Of a stretch of 64,000 bases of DNA, positions 1 through 7,800 are shown piece by piece. A program made the position numbers and the translations under genes. The stretch is taken from NCBI GenBank assembly GCA_963662245.2, contig CAXXVQ010000009.1, positions 558,001 through 622,000 of the forward strand. Reading direction: 5' to 3'. The stretch is from JAFGVL01 sp963662245 (lineage in GTDB: Bacteria > Bacteroidota > Bacteroidia > Bacteroidales > Paludibacteraceae). The notes beneath the pieces were generated by a model that was not told where the DNA came from, ran no database searches, and worked only from the letters and a program-made list of their open reading frames with translations. How positions within the stretch are numbered: position 1 is the first letter of the stretch; every line of letters begins with the position of its first letter.

Positions 1-2
1 AA

Positions 3-1898
3 TGGGCTAACTATAAAGCTCATCAAAAGCTTGTAAACCCTGCGAATAAACGCCGTTTGGATATCATTGTAGTAGGAACTGGTTTAGCTGGTGCATCTGC
101 TGCTGCTTCTCTTGGCGAAATGGGTTTCAATGTGCTTAACTTCTGTATTCAAGATTCACCTCGTCGCGCACACTCTATTGCAGCACAAGGAGGTATCAAT
201 GCTGCAAAAAACTATCCTAATGACGGTGACTCTGTTTTCCGTCTTTTCTACGATACATTAAAAGGTGGTGACTATCGTGCTCGTGAGGCAAATGTTCACC
301 GCTTAGCTGAGGTTTCAGGTTCTATTATTGACCAATGTGTAGCTCAAGGTGTTCCTTTTGCTCGCGAATATGGTGGTATGTTAGATAACCGCTCTTTTGG
401 TGGAGCTCAGGTGTCTCGTACATTCTATGCTAAAGGCCAAACTGGTCAACAATTACTGTTAGGTGCTTACTCTGCTTTGAGTCGCCAAATCAGTAAAGGT
501 AGTGTGAAAATGTACAGTCGTTACGAAATGTTAGACCTAGTAATGGTTGAAGGTCGTGCTCGTGGTATTATTGCTCGTAACTTGGTTACTGGTAAAATTG
601 AGCGTTTCTTCGGACATGCAGTTGTTATTGCAACTGGTGGATACGGAAATACATTCTTCTTATCTACAAATGCAATGGGATCTAATGGTTCAGCTGCAAT
701 CCAAGCATATAAAAAAGGAGCATACTTTGCTAACCCTTGTTACGCACAAATTCACCCAACATGTATTCCAGTTCACGGAGAATTCCAATCAAAATTAACT
801 TTGATGTCAGAGTCTCTTCGTAATGATGGTCGTATTTGGGTTCCTAAAAAGAAAGAAGATTCTGAAGCTATTCGTGCTGGTAAATTGAAACCAACGGATA
901 TTAAAGAAGAAGATAGAGATTACTATTTGGAGCGTCGTTATCCTGCATTTGGTAACCTTGTTCCTCGTGATGTTGCTTCTCGTGCTGCTAAAGAGCGTTG
1001 TGATGCCGGTTTTGGTGTTGGAGCAACCGGTCTTGCAGTTTATCTAGATTTCTCTGATGCAATCAACCGTCTTGGCGAAGATACAGTGAGAGCTCGTTAT
1101 GGTAACTTATTCCAAATGTATGACAAAATCGTTGATGAGAATCCATACAAAACTCCAATGATGATTTATCCAGCTATTCACTATACAATGGGTGGTATCT
1201 GGGTTGATTATGAATTACAAACTTCTGTTCCTGGATTATTTGCAATTGGAGAAGCTAACTTCTCTGATCACGGAGCTAACCGTCTTGGTGCTTCTGCATT
1301 GATGCAAGGTTTAGCTGATGGATATTTCGTTCTTCCTTATACAATTCAAAACTATTTAGCAGATCAAATTCGTGTGCCTCGTATTAGTACTGATGCTCCT
1401 GAATTTGTTGCAGCTGAGAACGAAGTTGAAGATAGAATTAAGAAGATTATGTCTATCAAAGGTAAGCGTTCTGTTGACTCTATTCATAAAGAACTAGGTC
1501 TTGTAATGTGGGATTTTGTAGGTATGGCTCGTACAAAAGAAAGCTTAGAAACTGCTTTAGGTCGTATCAAAGAAATTCGCAAAGAGTTCTGGAGTAATGT
1601 TTATGTTCCGGGAGAAACTGCTGAGATGAATACAGAATTAGAAAAAGCGCTTCGTGTTGCTGATTTCATTGAGATTGGTTATTTGATGGCAATGGACGGA
1701 TTAAATCGCGAGGAATCTTGTGGTGGTCATTTCCGTGAAGAATACCAAACTGAAGAAGGTGAAGCTCTTCGTCAAGATGACAAATTCTCGTACGCAGCTT
1801 GCTGGAAATATACCGGTGATGAAACTGATCCTGAATTATTGAAAGAGTCTTTAGAATATGAGTTTGTTCATCGTCAACAAAGAAATTACAAATCTTAG
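3..1898 (+). CDS. frdA: Fumarate reductase/succinate dehydrogenase flavoprotein subunit (5' partial)
   Basis: Flavoprotein subunit that interconverts fumarate and succinate on the cytoplasmic face of the membrane, working with FrdB (2397-3152) and a membrane anchor that must lie upstream of the window. The open frame runs in from base 3, and the coding sequence before the TTG at 57 (ending NPANKRR) matches the family, so the true start is outside. Visible motifs are the FAD-binding VVGTGLAGASAAASLG, the flavin-linking His in RRAHSIAAQGG, and the catalytic Arg in HGANRLGASAL. Length and wording are of the Bacteroides type. The usual tight frdA-frdB spacing is disturbed by an insert at 1902-2385. 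Confidence 0.96.
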   Translation, partial: WANYKAHQKLVNPANKRRLDIIVVGTGLAGASAAASLGEMGFNVLNFCIQDSPRRAHSIAAQGGINAAKNYPNDGDSVFRLFYDTLKGGDYRAREANVHRLAEVSGSIIDQCVAQGVPFAREYGGMLDNRSFGGAQVSRTFYAKGQTGQQLLLGAYSALSRQISKGSVKMYSRYEMLDLVMVEGRARGIIARNLVTGKIERFFGHAVVIATGGYGNTFFLSTNAMGSNGSAAIQAYKKGAYFANPCYAQIHPTCIPVHGEFQSKLTLMSESLRNDGRIWVPKKKEDSEAIRAGKLKPTDIKEEDRDYYLERRYPAFGNLVPRDVASRAAKERCDAGFGVGATGLAVYLDFSDAINRLGEDTVRARYGNLFQMYDKIVDENPYKTPMMIYPAIHYTMGGIWVDYELQTSVPGLFAIGEANFSDHGANRLGASALMQGLADGYFVLPYTIQNYLADQIRVPRISTDAPEFVAAENEVEDRIKKIMSIKGKRSVDSIHKELGLVMWDFVGMARTKESLETALGRIKEIRKEFWSNVYVPGETAEMNTELEKALRVADFIEIGYLMAMDGLNREESCGGHFREEYQTEEGEALRQDDKFSYAACWKYTGDETDPELLKESLEYEFVHRQQRNYKS

Positions 1899-1901
1899 AA
1901 A

Positions 1902-2385
1902 GTAGACGAGTAAACAGGTAAACAAGTAAACAAGAAAAATATGATGACGCACAAAGATTTAATCGTTTGGCAAAAATCTATGAACTTAGTTACGCTAGTT
2001 TATCAGAAAACAAGTCAGTTTCTTAAAGATGAAATCTATGGATTGACTTCCCAAATGCGGAGGGTTACAGTTTCTATTCCTTCAAATATTGCAGAAGGAC
2101 ATGGTAGATTCTCTGATAAAGAATTGATTCGGTTTTTGTTTATCTCGTTGGGTTCTGCTGCTGAATTAGAAACACAACTTATTCTTTCAAAGAATTTAGG
2201 TTTTCTAATAGAAGTAGACTTCAACTTATTACATGAGTTAAATACTGAAGTCATGAAAATGCTTTCAGCTTTAATTCGGAATAAGAACAATGGACATTTG
2301 ATTAATAGTTATTAATAAATAAACCATGAGTAATAGATTTTAGAGTAATCATCTTGTTTACTTGTTTACCTGTTTACTCGTTTAC
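1902..2385. mobile_element. Inverted-repeat-bounded insert carrying an S23 four-helix-bundle gene
   Basis: A 484-bp block sits between the frdA stop and the frdB start. Its ends are 33-base inverted repeats, 1902-1934 and 2353-2385, identical at 32 of 33 positions and built from a near 8-base word of the type GTAAACAA/GTAAACAG. The only gene inside is the S23-family ORF at 1941-2315. Removing the block leaves a spacer of about 14 bases between frdA and frdB. S23 ORFs are known from intervening sequences of 23S rRNA, where the ORF sits in the loop of a long hairpin; the same layout is seen here in an mRNA. Mobility is inferred and no transposase is present. Confidence 0.6.
1941..2315 (+). CDS. 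Four-helix bundle protein, S23/IVS family (23S rRNA intervening-sequence protein type)
   Basis: A 124-residue protein of the four-helix bundle family named after ORFs in 23S rRNA intervening sequences. The start HKDLIVWQKSMNLV, the central SQMRRVTVSIPSNIAEGHGR and the later LGSAAELETQL are family hallmarks. Members form pentameric bundles with no proven enzymatic activity. Two adjacent ATG codons (1941 and 1944) could be used; there is no Shine-Dalgarno sequence. It lies inside the frd operon in the same orientation and would be co-transcribed, framed by long inverted repeats. The function is unknown. Confidence 0.85.
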   Translation: MMTHKDLIVWQKSMNLVTLVYQKTSQFLKDEIYGLTSQMRRVTVSIPSNIAEGHGRFSDKELIRFLFISLGSAAELETQLILSKNLGFLIEVDFNLLHELNTEVMKMLSALIRNKNNGHLINSY

Positions 2386-2396
2386 TAAAAAATACA

Positions 2397-3152
2397 ATGG
2401 AAAAATCTATAAACATTACGCTAAAAGTTTGGCGTCAAAAGAATGCTAAAACAAAAGGAGCATTTGAAACATATAAATTGGATGGGATTTCGACTGACTG
2501 TTCATTTTTGGAGATGTTGGATATCCTTAACGAGAAATTAATCTCTGAACGCAAAGAGCCTGTAACTTTCGACCACGATTGTCGTGAAGGTATTTGTGGT
2601 ATGTGTTCTCTTTACATTAATGGACACCCTCACGGACCAGATGAAGATGTAACTACATGTCAGTTGCATATGCGTAAGTTCAAAGATGGTGAAACAATCA
2701 CTATTGAACCATGGCGTTCAGCAGCTTTCCCCGTAATTAAGGACTTAATGGTGAATCGTAATGCTTACGATCAAATCATTCAAGCTGGTGGATATGTTTC
2801 TGTAAACACTGGTGGTATTCCTGATGGAAATGCAATGCCAATTGCTAAACCAATTGCTGATGAGGCTATGGATGCTGCGTCATGTATTGGATGTGGTGCT
2901 TGTGCTGCTGCATGTAAGAATGGTTCAGCAATGTTATTTGTTGCTGCTAAAGTTAGCCAGTTAGCATTATTACCTCAAGGTAAAGTTGAAAGAACAGCTC
3001 GTGCAAAAGCAATGGTTGCTAAAATGGATGAGCTTGGTTTTGGTAACTGTACTAATACAGGTGCTTGTGAAGCTGAGTGTCCTAAAAATATTTCAATCTC
3101 ACATATTGCTCGCCTTAACCGTGAGTTCTTATGTGCTAAGTTGAAAGACTAA
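2397..3152 (+). CDS. frdB: Fumarate reductase/succinate dehydrogenase iron-sulfur subunit
   Basis: Electron-transfer subunit that carries electrons between the FrdA flavin and the quinone site of the membrane anchor. The N-terminal part has the [2Fe-2S] cysteines in CREGICGMCSLY and the distal TTCQLH. The C-terminal part has CIGCGACAAAC and CTNTGACEAECPK for the [4Fe-4S] and [3Fe-4S] clusters. The length of 251 residues is normal for Bacteroidota. The start ATG at 2397 is the first in-frame start after the insert's right inverted repeat. A strong terminator follows at 3178-3207. Confidence 0.96.
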   Translation: MEKSINITLKVWRQKNAKTKGAFETYKLDGISTDCSFLEMLDILNEKLISERKEPVTFDHDCREGICGMCSLYINGHPHGPDEDVTTCQLHMRKFKDGETITIEPWRSAAFPVIKDLMVNRNAYDQIIQAGGYVSVNTGGIPDGNAMPIAKPIADEAMDAASCIGCGACAAACKNGSAMLFVAAKVSQLALLPQGKVERTARAKAMVAKMDELGFGNCTNTGACEAECPKNISISHIARLNREFLCAKLKD

Positions 3153-3177
3153 AAATCTATTTTAATTATATAAAAAG

Positions 3178-3207
3178 CTCCTCATCAGAAATGTTGAGGA
3201 GTTTTTT
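3178..3207 (+). terminator. Rho-independent terminator of the frd operon
   Basis: A CTCCTCA/TGAGGAG stem (3178-3184 with 3195-3201) is followed by six T residues. It lies just after frdB and shows that the next gene cannot start as early as the in-frame TTG at 3191. Confidence 0.85.
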
Positions 3208-3282
3208 GTTTATAGAACAGCAATTGCTTCTTGTGTATTTACTTCTTTTTTGTTTATTTTACAATTGTGTTAAAATTAGAAT

Positions 3283-3288
3283 GGAGGT
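3283..3288 (+). promoter_or_regulatory. Shine-Dalgarno sequence of the hemerythrin-like gene
   Basis: GGAGGT lies 4 bases before the ATG at 3293. This decides the start and is unusual because nearly all genes in this window lack such a motif. Confidence 0.6.
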
Positions 3289-3292
3289 AATT

Positions 3293-3667
3293 ATGGCTAT
3301 TGTTAAAAGTGATAATCAGTTTAGTCTATTTGAAGCGACTAATAATGAGTTGAACGATTTATTAAATTTATTAAAAGAGAAAATTGCTCAAAAGGAGAAA
3401 AAGGAGCATATTTTAGAATTATTTGATAAGTTGATAGACAGGGCTAACTTTAGATTTCATGCAGAAGAGACTCTCTTGAAAAAGCAAAAAAATAAAAGCC
3501 TTGAAAAATATAAACGCATGCATAATGCTTTTTTATCACAGCTAAAAGATTGTAGAAAGGATTATGCAATGAACCTTCGATTTATTAATCTCCATTATCT
3601 TGTGATTGATATAATGCGTTGGGTAAAATTGCAAAGGTCTGATTTAGCTAGGACGATATTATCATAG
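3293..3667 (+). CDS. Small hemerythrin-like protein with incomplete ligand set
   Basis: A 124-residue, helix-rich protein. The segment FRFHAEETLLKKQ, then KYKRMHNAFLSQL and WVKLQRSDL, aligns with the HFxxEExxM, HxxxH and WxxxHIxxxD blocks of bacteriohemerythrins. The His and Glu of the first block are present, but one His of the second block and the His of the last block are replaced by Lys and Gln, so a normal di-iron oxygen-binding site is unlikely. The start at 3293 is chosen because of the Shine-Dalgarno sequence at 3283-3288 and because the upstream frame overlaps the frd terminator. It converges with the tandem hemerythrin gene at 3677-4492, and the two stop codons are 9 bases apart. 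Confidence 0.55.
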   Translation: MAIVKSDNQFSLFEATNNELNDLLNLLKEKIAQKEKKEHILELFDKLIDRANFRFHAEETLLKKQKNKSLEKYKRMHNAFLSQLKDCRKDYAMNLRFINLHYLVIDIMRWVKLQRSDLARTILS

Positions 3668-3676
3668 CCACTTTAA

Positions 3677-4492
3677 TCAGATAATTCCAATGCTGTTAAA
3701 GAATTCTGAATATTTCTTATCAGTGTTGAGAATGTGATTATCTACTTCTAGTTTAATAATTTCGAATATGCTTGTTGCAGTAGCAGGTAGAGTGTCGTTT
3801 AAATATTTTTCAGAGGTTTCTTTTAGTAATGAAAGAAACCTTTTGTGCTCTTGGATGTGTTCTTCTAATTCTGGGAATTTATGTTTAATCATCAAGCTCT
3901 CTTCTAGTGCAAAATGAATTTCAAACTTCTCGTATAGGTTATTTATTAAGTTTATGGTTTCTGTGTTTTCTACATTGTTTTCGAGGTTATAAATGATTGT
4001 TTCAAGTAGAAAGTCAATGTTTCTGTGTTGAATGTCAAAAACGCTCACTCTTACGCTCAAATTATTCCCTTCGGTAAATTTATCTTGCAGGTCTTCAAGT
4101 TGAGGCTCTATTTTATCAAAAATATTTTCTACTTCATTAATTTCATTATTAAAGTATTCTAGCCATCCATCTAGATTTTCCTGAATTGATTTAAGATTTC
4201 TGTTGTTTTTATATTCATTTGTAAAAACCGTGATGCTTCCAATAAACTGGCTGTGATTGTACCTTTTCTCAATAATCTTATCATAAAGAAAAACTGACAT
4301 TAATTCATCTTCAGAATTAAAGTATGATTTAAATTCAGTAGAAATTTTGCAGACTAAGTCTTCTAATACTTCTTTAGTATCATTTGCATTAATACGATTG
4401 TCAAGAACGCTCATTAATGCTGATATATGTGACTGTTGTGAGGCTAGTAGTACCAAGTAAGCGTCAAATAACCCATCCTTTAAAGTATTCAT
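3677..4492 (-). CDS. Tandem hemerythrin-domain protein
   Basis: A 271-residue protein with two hemerythrin-like repeats. The second repeat (about residues 150-271) has the full ligand pattern: QHRNIDFLLE, then EIHFALEESLMI, EEHIQEHKRF and NHILNTDKKY. The first repeat has the same helices but lost ligands (YFNSEDELM in place of HFxxEExxM, and WLEYFNNE in place of WxxxHI). The first domain may therefore be structural or regulatory while the second binds di-iron and O2 or NO. An in-frame ATG 21 codons upstream reads through a poly-A tract, so the ATG at 4492 is preferred. Fifteen A residues sit just upstream of this start. Confidence 0.8.
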   Translation of the reverse strand: MNTLKDGLFDAYLVLLASQQSHISALMSVLDNRINANDTKEVLEDLVCKISTEFKSYFNSEDELMSVFLYDKIIEKRYNHSQFIGSITVFTNEYKNNRNLKSIQENLDGWLEYFNNEINEVENIFDKIEPQLEDLQDKFTEGNNLSVRVSVFDIQHRNIDFLLETIIYNLENNVENTETINLINNLYEKFEIHFALEESLMIKHKFPELEEHIQEHKRFLSLLKETSEKYLNDTLPATATSIFEIIKLEVDNHILNTDKKYSEFFNSIGII

Positions 4493-4497
4493 GGTAG

Positions 4498-4512
4498 TTT
4501 TTTTTTTTTTTT
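4498..4512 (-). repeat. A15 homopolymer in the leader of the tandem hemerythrin gene
   Basis: Fifteen T on the plus strand, that is A15 in the mRNA leader, end 5 bases before the ATG at 4492. A-rich leaders favour initiation in Bacteroidota. A tract this long is also prone to length change. Confidence 0.7.
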
Positions 4513-4567
4513 GATTCAGATTATCAAATTTAACTATAATATGGTAGATTAACAACGACTTATAAAG

Positions 4568-4594
4568 AAATAGCTCTATATTAAGTAGAGCTAT
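4568..4594 (-). terminator. Possible terminator after the small cupin gene
   Basis: An AATAGCTCTA/TAGAGCTATT stem with a 7-base loop lies just after the cupin stop on the minus strand. The T-run after it is weak, so this is uncertain. Confidence 0.45.
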
Positions 4595-4600
4595 TGTATA

Positions 4601-4858
4601 TTAACCAAATAGATATTTCTTTCGAATTGTTTTTGTGATATTCCACTCGCATTCTAGACCTTGAGGGAATTCAACCATATCTCCAGCTTTAAATTGGATG
4701 CTATTTCCTGCGTTGTCTTTTACAGCTGCTTCTCCTTCAAGGATGTAACATGTTTCTTTTTCGTCATAAAACCATGGGAATGTTGATGGTTCTTTACTCC
4801 AAGTGCCCCAGCCTTGAGTTGCATCTATTTGTTCTTTTGTTGGATTGTAAACTTTCAT
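4601..4858 (-). CDS. Small cupin-domain protein (DUF861/cupin_3 type)
   Basis: An 85-residue single cupin fold. GWGTWSKEPSTFPWFYDE followed by ETCYILEGEAAVKD, FKAGDMVEFPQGL and CEWNI is the pattern of the DUF861/EutQ-like cupin family. The usual metal-binding His residues of the first cupin motif are not evident, as in many members. The substrate is unknown. It stands alone between a hemerythrin gene and a broken membrane gene on the same strand, with a terminator on each side. Confidence 0.8.
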   Translation of the reverse strand: MKVYNPTKEQIDATQGWGTWSKEPSTFPWFYDEKETCYILEGEAAVKDNAGNSIQFKAGDMVEFPQGLECEWNITKTIRKKYLFG

Positions 4859-4883
4859 AATAGTATCTAATATTTAATTGCAT

Positions 4884-4927
4884 AAAAAAAGCAAGAAGAA
4901 AATATCTTGATAGATATCTCTTCTTGC
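4884..4927 (-). terminator. Terminator after the DUF5684 locus
   Basis: On the minus strand a long GCAAGAAGA/TCTTCTTGC-type stem (4891-4927 on the plus strand) is followed by seven T residues. It separates the DUF5684 pseudogene from the cupin gene. Confidence 0.75.
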
Positions 4928-4956
4928 AATTTTATGAAAATTATCTCAAATATGAG

Positions 4957-5415
4957 TTATGCTTCAGATGAAATGCCCGCAGGGCCAACATAAGATATTC
5001 CGCCAAAAGCTAAAATAAGCATAAAAATAGGAGATAGTAATAGTAATCCTATCGTAAAGCCAGTGTCCTTACCAAAGCTTTTTGATAGTAGATTTGTTGC
5101 CCAAATTGAAAATACGATGTTAACACCTGGAATGCACATAAGTAGAATCCACCACCAAGGTTTTCCAATAATTTGCATTAGGACTATCATATTGTAGATA
5201 GGTACAAGTGAAGTCTATCCTGGTTTTTGTGCTTTTGAGTAAATTTTCCATTGAGCTGCAATAAAAACAAATGCAATTGCTAGTGAAAGAATAATACCAA
5301 TTACCATAACATAAAATATATCCCTACTCATTAGGCTTTTCGGTTTCGCCCCGTTTGATTGGTTGCTGGTCTCTAATAATATCGTTTCAAAAATAACAAA
5401 AACATATTTATACAT
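4957..5415 (-). pseudogene. DUF5684 membrane protein interrupted by an in-frame amber codon
   Basis: Two open segments, 5415-5215 and 5190-4957, lie in the same frame and together give one small membrane protein. The first ends in WKIYSKAQKPG. After a TAG the frame continues TSLVPIYNMIVLMQIIGKPWWW. In the DUF5684 family the sequence around this point is PGW followed by a PIYN motif, so TAG stands exactly where Trp (TGG) is expected. The remainder has membrane helices and the family motif NLLSKSFGKDTGFTIGLLLL. A G-to-A nonsense change, a sequencing error or readthrough would all fit. An internal start at 5190 could give a 77-residue C-terminal fragment. The function of the family is not established. 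Confidence 0.8.
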
Positions 5416-5570
5416 AGTAATTAACGGTAATTAATTATTATGTTTTGAATTTATTTTAATCTGAATAGTCTTCGGGGAATAAATATATAAATCAAAGCTT
5501 GCTATTTGATGTTTTCACATATATTTGCATTTACTAATCAAATTAATATTTACCTAAAATAAGACAAATT

Positions 5571-6422
5571 ATGAGAATGAGATTACTTCTTGTTTCAGTA
5601 CTAGTTACTATCGGGTTTTCTGCCTTTGCACAAGTATATATGGCTACTGTGGATACAGCTGCTGTTGTAAATGATAGTGTTATTGCCCCTCAGAGTGTCT
5701 CTACCCCTGCAGTGGTTGCTCCAGTTGAGAAAGCTACGCCTGCACCAACAACACTAGAGGAAACAAAACCGGCAAAGGAAAGAGCTGACATGAGTTCTAC
5801 TTTTGATGGAGGTTTATATTTGCGAGTTGGCTTAGTGTTGCCATCTTCAGATTATATGACTTGTAATGCTAAAGATCAAGGATATAGCTTCCAAATGGGT
5901 TCTCAGTTTTATATTGGAACTACTATAGCAAATTTTATGCGTTTTGGTTTAGATGTGACATGGTATGATTTTTCTTATGTTGAATTAGAGATGGCGAATG
6001 GTACTAATGGTTATTCCGGTTTAGCTTCTGCATTTGGAGTGGGCCCTATGGTAAGCTTTGCACCGGTTAAACATTTTGTTATTAATTCTTATGTTAAGGC
6101 ACTTCCAACTTTTGCTTTTAGTGGAGGCGAAGAGGATATTATATATACATATCAAGATGGTAGTTTGCCAAGTTATACAGAATCAGGATTTGTTGGTCGA
6201 GGTGGTTTTTGTATTGCTGGAGTTTGGGGCTTAGAGTTAAGATATAGAATGGTTGATCTTGGATTTGAGACAGTATGGGGTAAGTCTGATGTTGCAGAAG
6301 TGGGTTCAAGTGTTACAGAAGTTGTAGCTGGTGAGTTAGGTGCACCTGTAGTTGGTGCGATTAACAAAATTGATCCTTTCAAAATTAATAATTCAAGAGT
6401 GTATATTGGGATTAAATTCTAG
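5571..6422 (+). CDS. Secreted outer-membrane beta-barrel-like protein
   Basis: A 283-residue protein with a signal peptide (RLLLVSVLVTIGFSAFAQ), then a Thr/Pro/Ala/Val-rich linker (about residues 25-70), then alternating aromatic beta-strand sequence such as GGLYLRVGLVLPSSDY and FMRFGLDVTWYDFSYVEL, ending in a strand with terminal Phe (YIGIKF). This is the profile of a small outer membrane barrel. A TATATTTG box at 5520-5527 may be the -7 element, though no well-spaced -33 partner is seen. It is a single-gene unit with a strong terminator. No specific function is recognised. Confidence 0.65.
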   Translation: MRMRLLLVSVLVTIGFSAFAQVYMATVDTAAVVNDSVIAPQSVSTPAVVAPVEKATPAPTTLEETKPAKERADMSSTFDGGLYLRVGLVLPSSDYMTCNAKDQGYSFQMGSQFYIGTTIANFMRFGLDVTWYDFSYVELEMANGTNGYSGLASAFGVGPMVSFAPVKHFVINSYVKALPTFAFSGGEEDIIYTYQDGSLPSYTESGFVGRGGFCIAGVWGLELRYRMVDLGFETVWGKSDVAEVGSSVTEVVAGELGAPVVGAINKIDPFKINNSRVYIGIKF

Positions 6423-6440
6423 TCTTAAATATTATAAAAA

Positions 6441-6468
6441 AGCCAGACTAATTTAGTCTGGCTTTTTT
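6441..6468 (+). terminator. Rho-independent terminator
   Basis: A perfect 10-bp AGCCAGACTA/TAGTCTGGCT stem with a 3-base loop is followed by a T-run. It ends the barrel gene. Confidence 0.9.
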
Positions 6469-6539
6469 GCTAAATCTATACTTGGTATTTTTCTTGCTAA
6501 TGACAATCATTATATTTGTGCTGAATTAAAACTAACAAT

Positions 6540-7190
6540 ATGAAAAATATAAAAACATTTGTACTTCTTTCTCTTTTATTATTTGCCTCTCAGGCCTTTT
6601 CACAGCAAATGTCTTTAAAAGATATTTTAGCAAAAAATGCTAGACCAGTAGTTGAGGCTTACCGAGATGAAAACACCGGTCTTTATGGTTATATGAATAC
6701 TAAAACGAATGAACTAGTAGTGCCGTGTAAATATCAGTTTGCAATTGCACTTGCAGAAGGTTTAGGAGCCGTAAATATTGGTGGGAAAGTCATTTTTGAT
6801 GATATGTATGCTATGGATTATGTTTGTAAAGGAGGCAAATGGGGTTATATTGATACAACAGGTGCTGTAATTATTCCTATCAAATATGAAAGTGCAGATG
6901 CATTTAGTGAAGGGTTTGCTGCCGTTGAATTAAAAGGTAAAAAGGCTTTGATAGATAAGACAGGGAAAGTCTTAACTGAATTTAAGTATGATTATATTTA
7001 CCCGTTTACTGAAGGCTTAGCAGTTGTAGGTAGAGGTAAACCTCTTAAGTTTACTTTTATTGACAAAACGGGGAAAGAGATTCTGCCTTGTGATTTAGAT
7101 GAAGCTAATAGTTTCTTTCAAGGTAAGGCAAAAGTTATTCGTTATGGTGCTACTTATTTTATAAACAGTAAAGGTGAAAGATTAAGATAA
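6540..7190 (+). CDS. Secreted WG-repeat protein
   Basis: A 216-residue exported protein with the signal peptide KTFVLLSLLLFASQAFSQ. The mature part has repeats of the WG (KWG) type: GLYGYMNTKTNELVVPCKY, GGKWGYIDTTGAVIIPIKY with DAFSEGFAAVELKGK, KALIDKTGKVLTEFKYD with PFTEGLAVVGRG, and FIDKTGKEILPCD. Such repeats form a beta-rich array thought to bind partners outside the cytoplasm. No catalytic domain is present. Single gene with its own terminator. Confidence 0.85.
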   Translation: MKNIKTFVLLSLLLFASQAFSQQMSLKDILAKNARPVVEAYRDENTGLYGYMNTKTNELVVPCKYQFAIALAEGLGAVNIGGKVIFDDMYAMDYVCKGGKWGYIDTTGAVIIPIKYESADAFSEGFAAVELKGKKALIDKTGKVLTEFKYDYIYPFTEGLAVVGRGKPLKFTFIDKTGKEILPCDLDEANSFFQGKAKVIRYGATYFINSKGERLR

Positions 7191-7210
7191 ATTTATCCTA
7201 AATATTTTAG

Positions 7211-7243
7211 AACCACTTGAGAATTATTCTTAGGTGGTTTTTT
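7211..7243 (+). terminator. Rho-independent terminator
   Basis: An AACCACTT/AGGTGGTT stem (7211-7218 with 7232-7239) followed by T residues lies after the WG-repeat gene. Confidence 0.75.
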
Positions 7244-7323
7244 AGTTAAAAAACAAATAAAATTTTGTTATATCGTATTTTAACTGTAATTTTAGCACTT
7301 GAATACTTAAATATTTAATTACT

Positions 7324-7722
7324 ATGTCAAAAATAGTTTCTCTCTCAGAGGCTGCTACTATTGGTTTACACGCCATGGTTTTGATAGCTAGAGCAGGAGA
7401 AGGGATGAATGTTCAAACGATCTCAGAGAAAACAGGTTCATCTCGTCACCACATTGCTAAGGTTATGCAACGATTAGCTAAGGATAACTTTTTATCCTCT
7501 ACTCGCGGTCCAAGTGGTGGTTTTGTGTTGAAGAAACAACCAAATGAGATTTCCCTTTTAGATATATATGAATGTATTGAAGGAAAAATTGAGGTTTCTG
7601 ATTGCCCGCTAGATCATACGATATGTGCATTTGAGAAATGTTTAATGAGTAATGTTACTCAAACAATGACCTTGCAAGTGCGTGACTACTTGAAGAGTAG
7701 GACTTTAGATAGCTACTTATAG
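7324..7722 (+). CDS. Rrf2-family transcriptional regulator
   Basis: A 132-residue winged-helix regulator of the Rrf2 family. The N-terminal part contains the DNA-binding helix region SRHHIAKVMQRLAKDNFLSS and the wing GPSGGFVL. The C-terminal loop has three Cys (DCPLDHTICAFEKC), the positions that hold an Fe-S cluster in IscR, NsrR and related sensors. It therefore probably senses redox state, iron-sulfur status or NO. It lies just upstream of a ferredoxin-type protein (7801-8691) and a cupin (8896-9234), which are its likely targets. Confidence 0.88.
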   Translation: MSKIVSLSEAATIGLHAMVLIARAGEGMNVQTISEKTGSSRHHIAKVMQRLAKDNFLSSTRGPSGGFVLKKQPNEISLLDIYECIEGKIEVSDCPLDHTICAFEKCLMSNVTQTMTLQVRDYLKSRTLDSYL

Positions 7723-7800
7723 AAGATAAAAAAATAAACTGAAGAAATTCAGTTTATTTTTAAAATATAATTAAGAAAATAAGTACCAAAATATATCAAT

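Noticed and set aside
3191..3292. N-terminal extension of the hemerythrin-like gene
   Set aside because: It would start inside the frd terminator, and the ATG at 3293 has a Shine-Dalgarno sequence.
5520..5527. Complete promoter of the barrel gene
   Set aside because: TATATTTG is present, but the nearest TTTG is only 11 bases upstream, too close for a -33 box.
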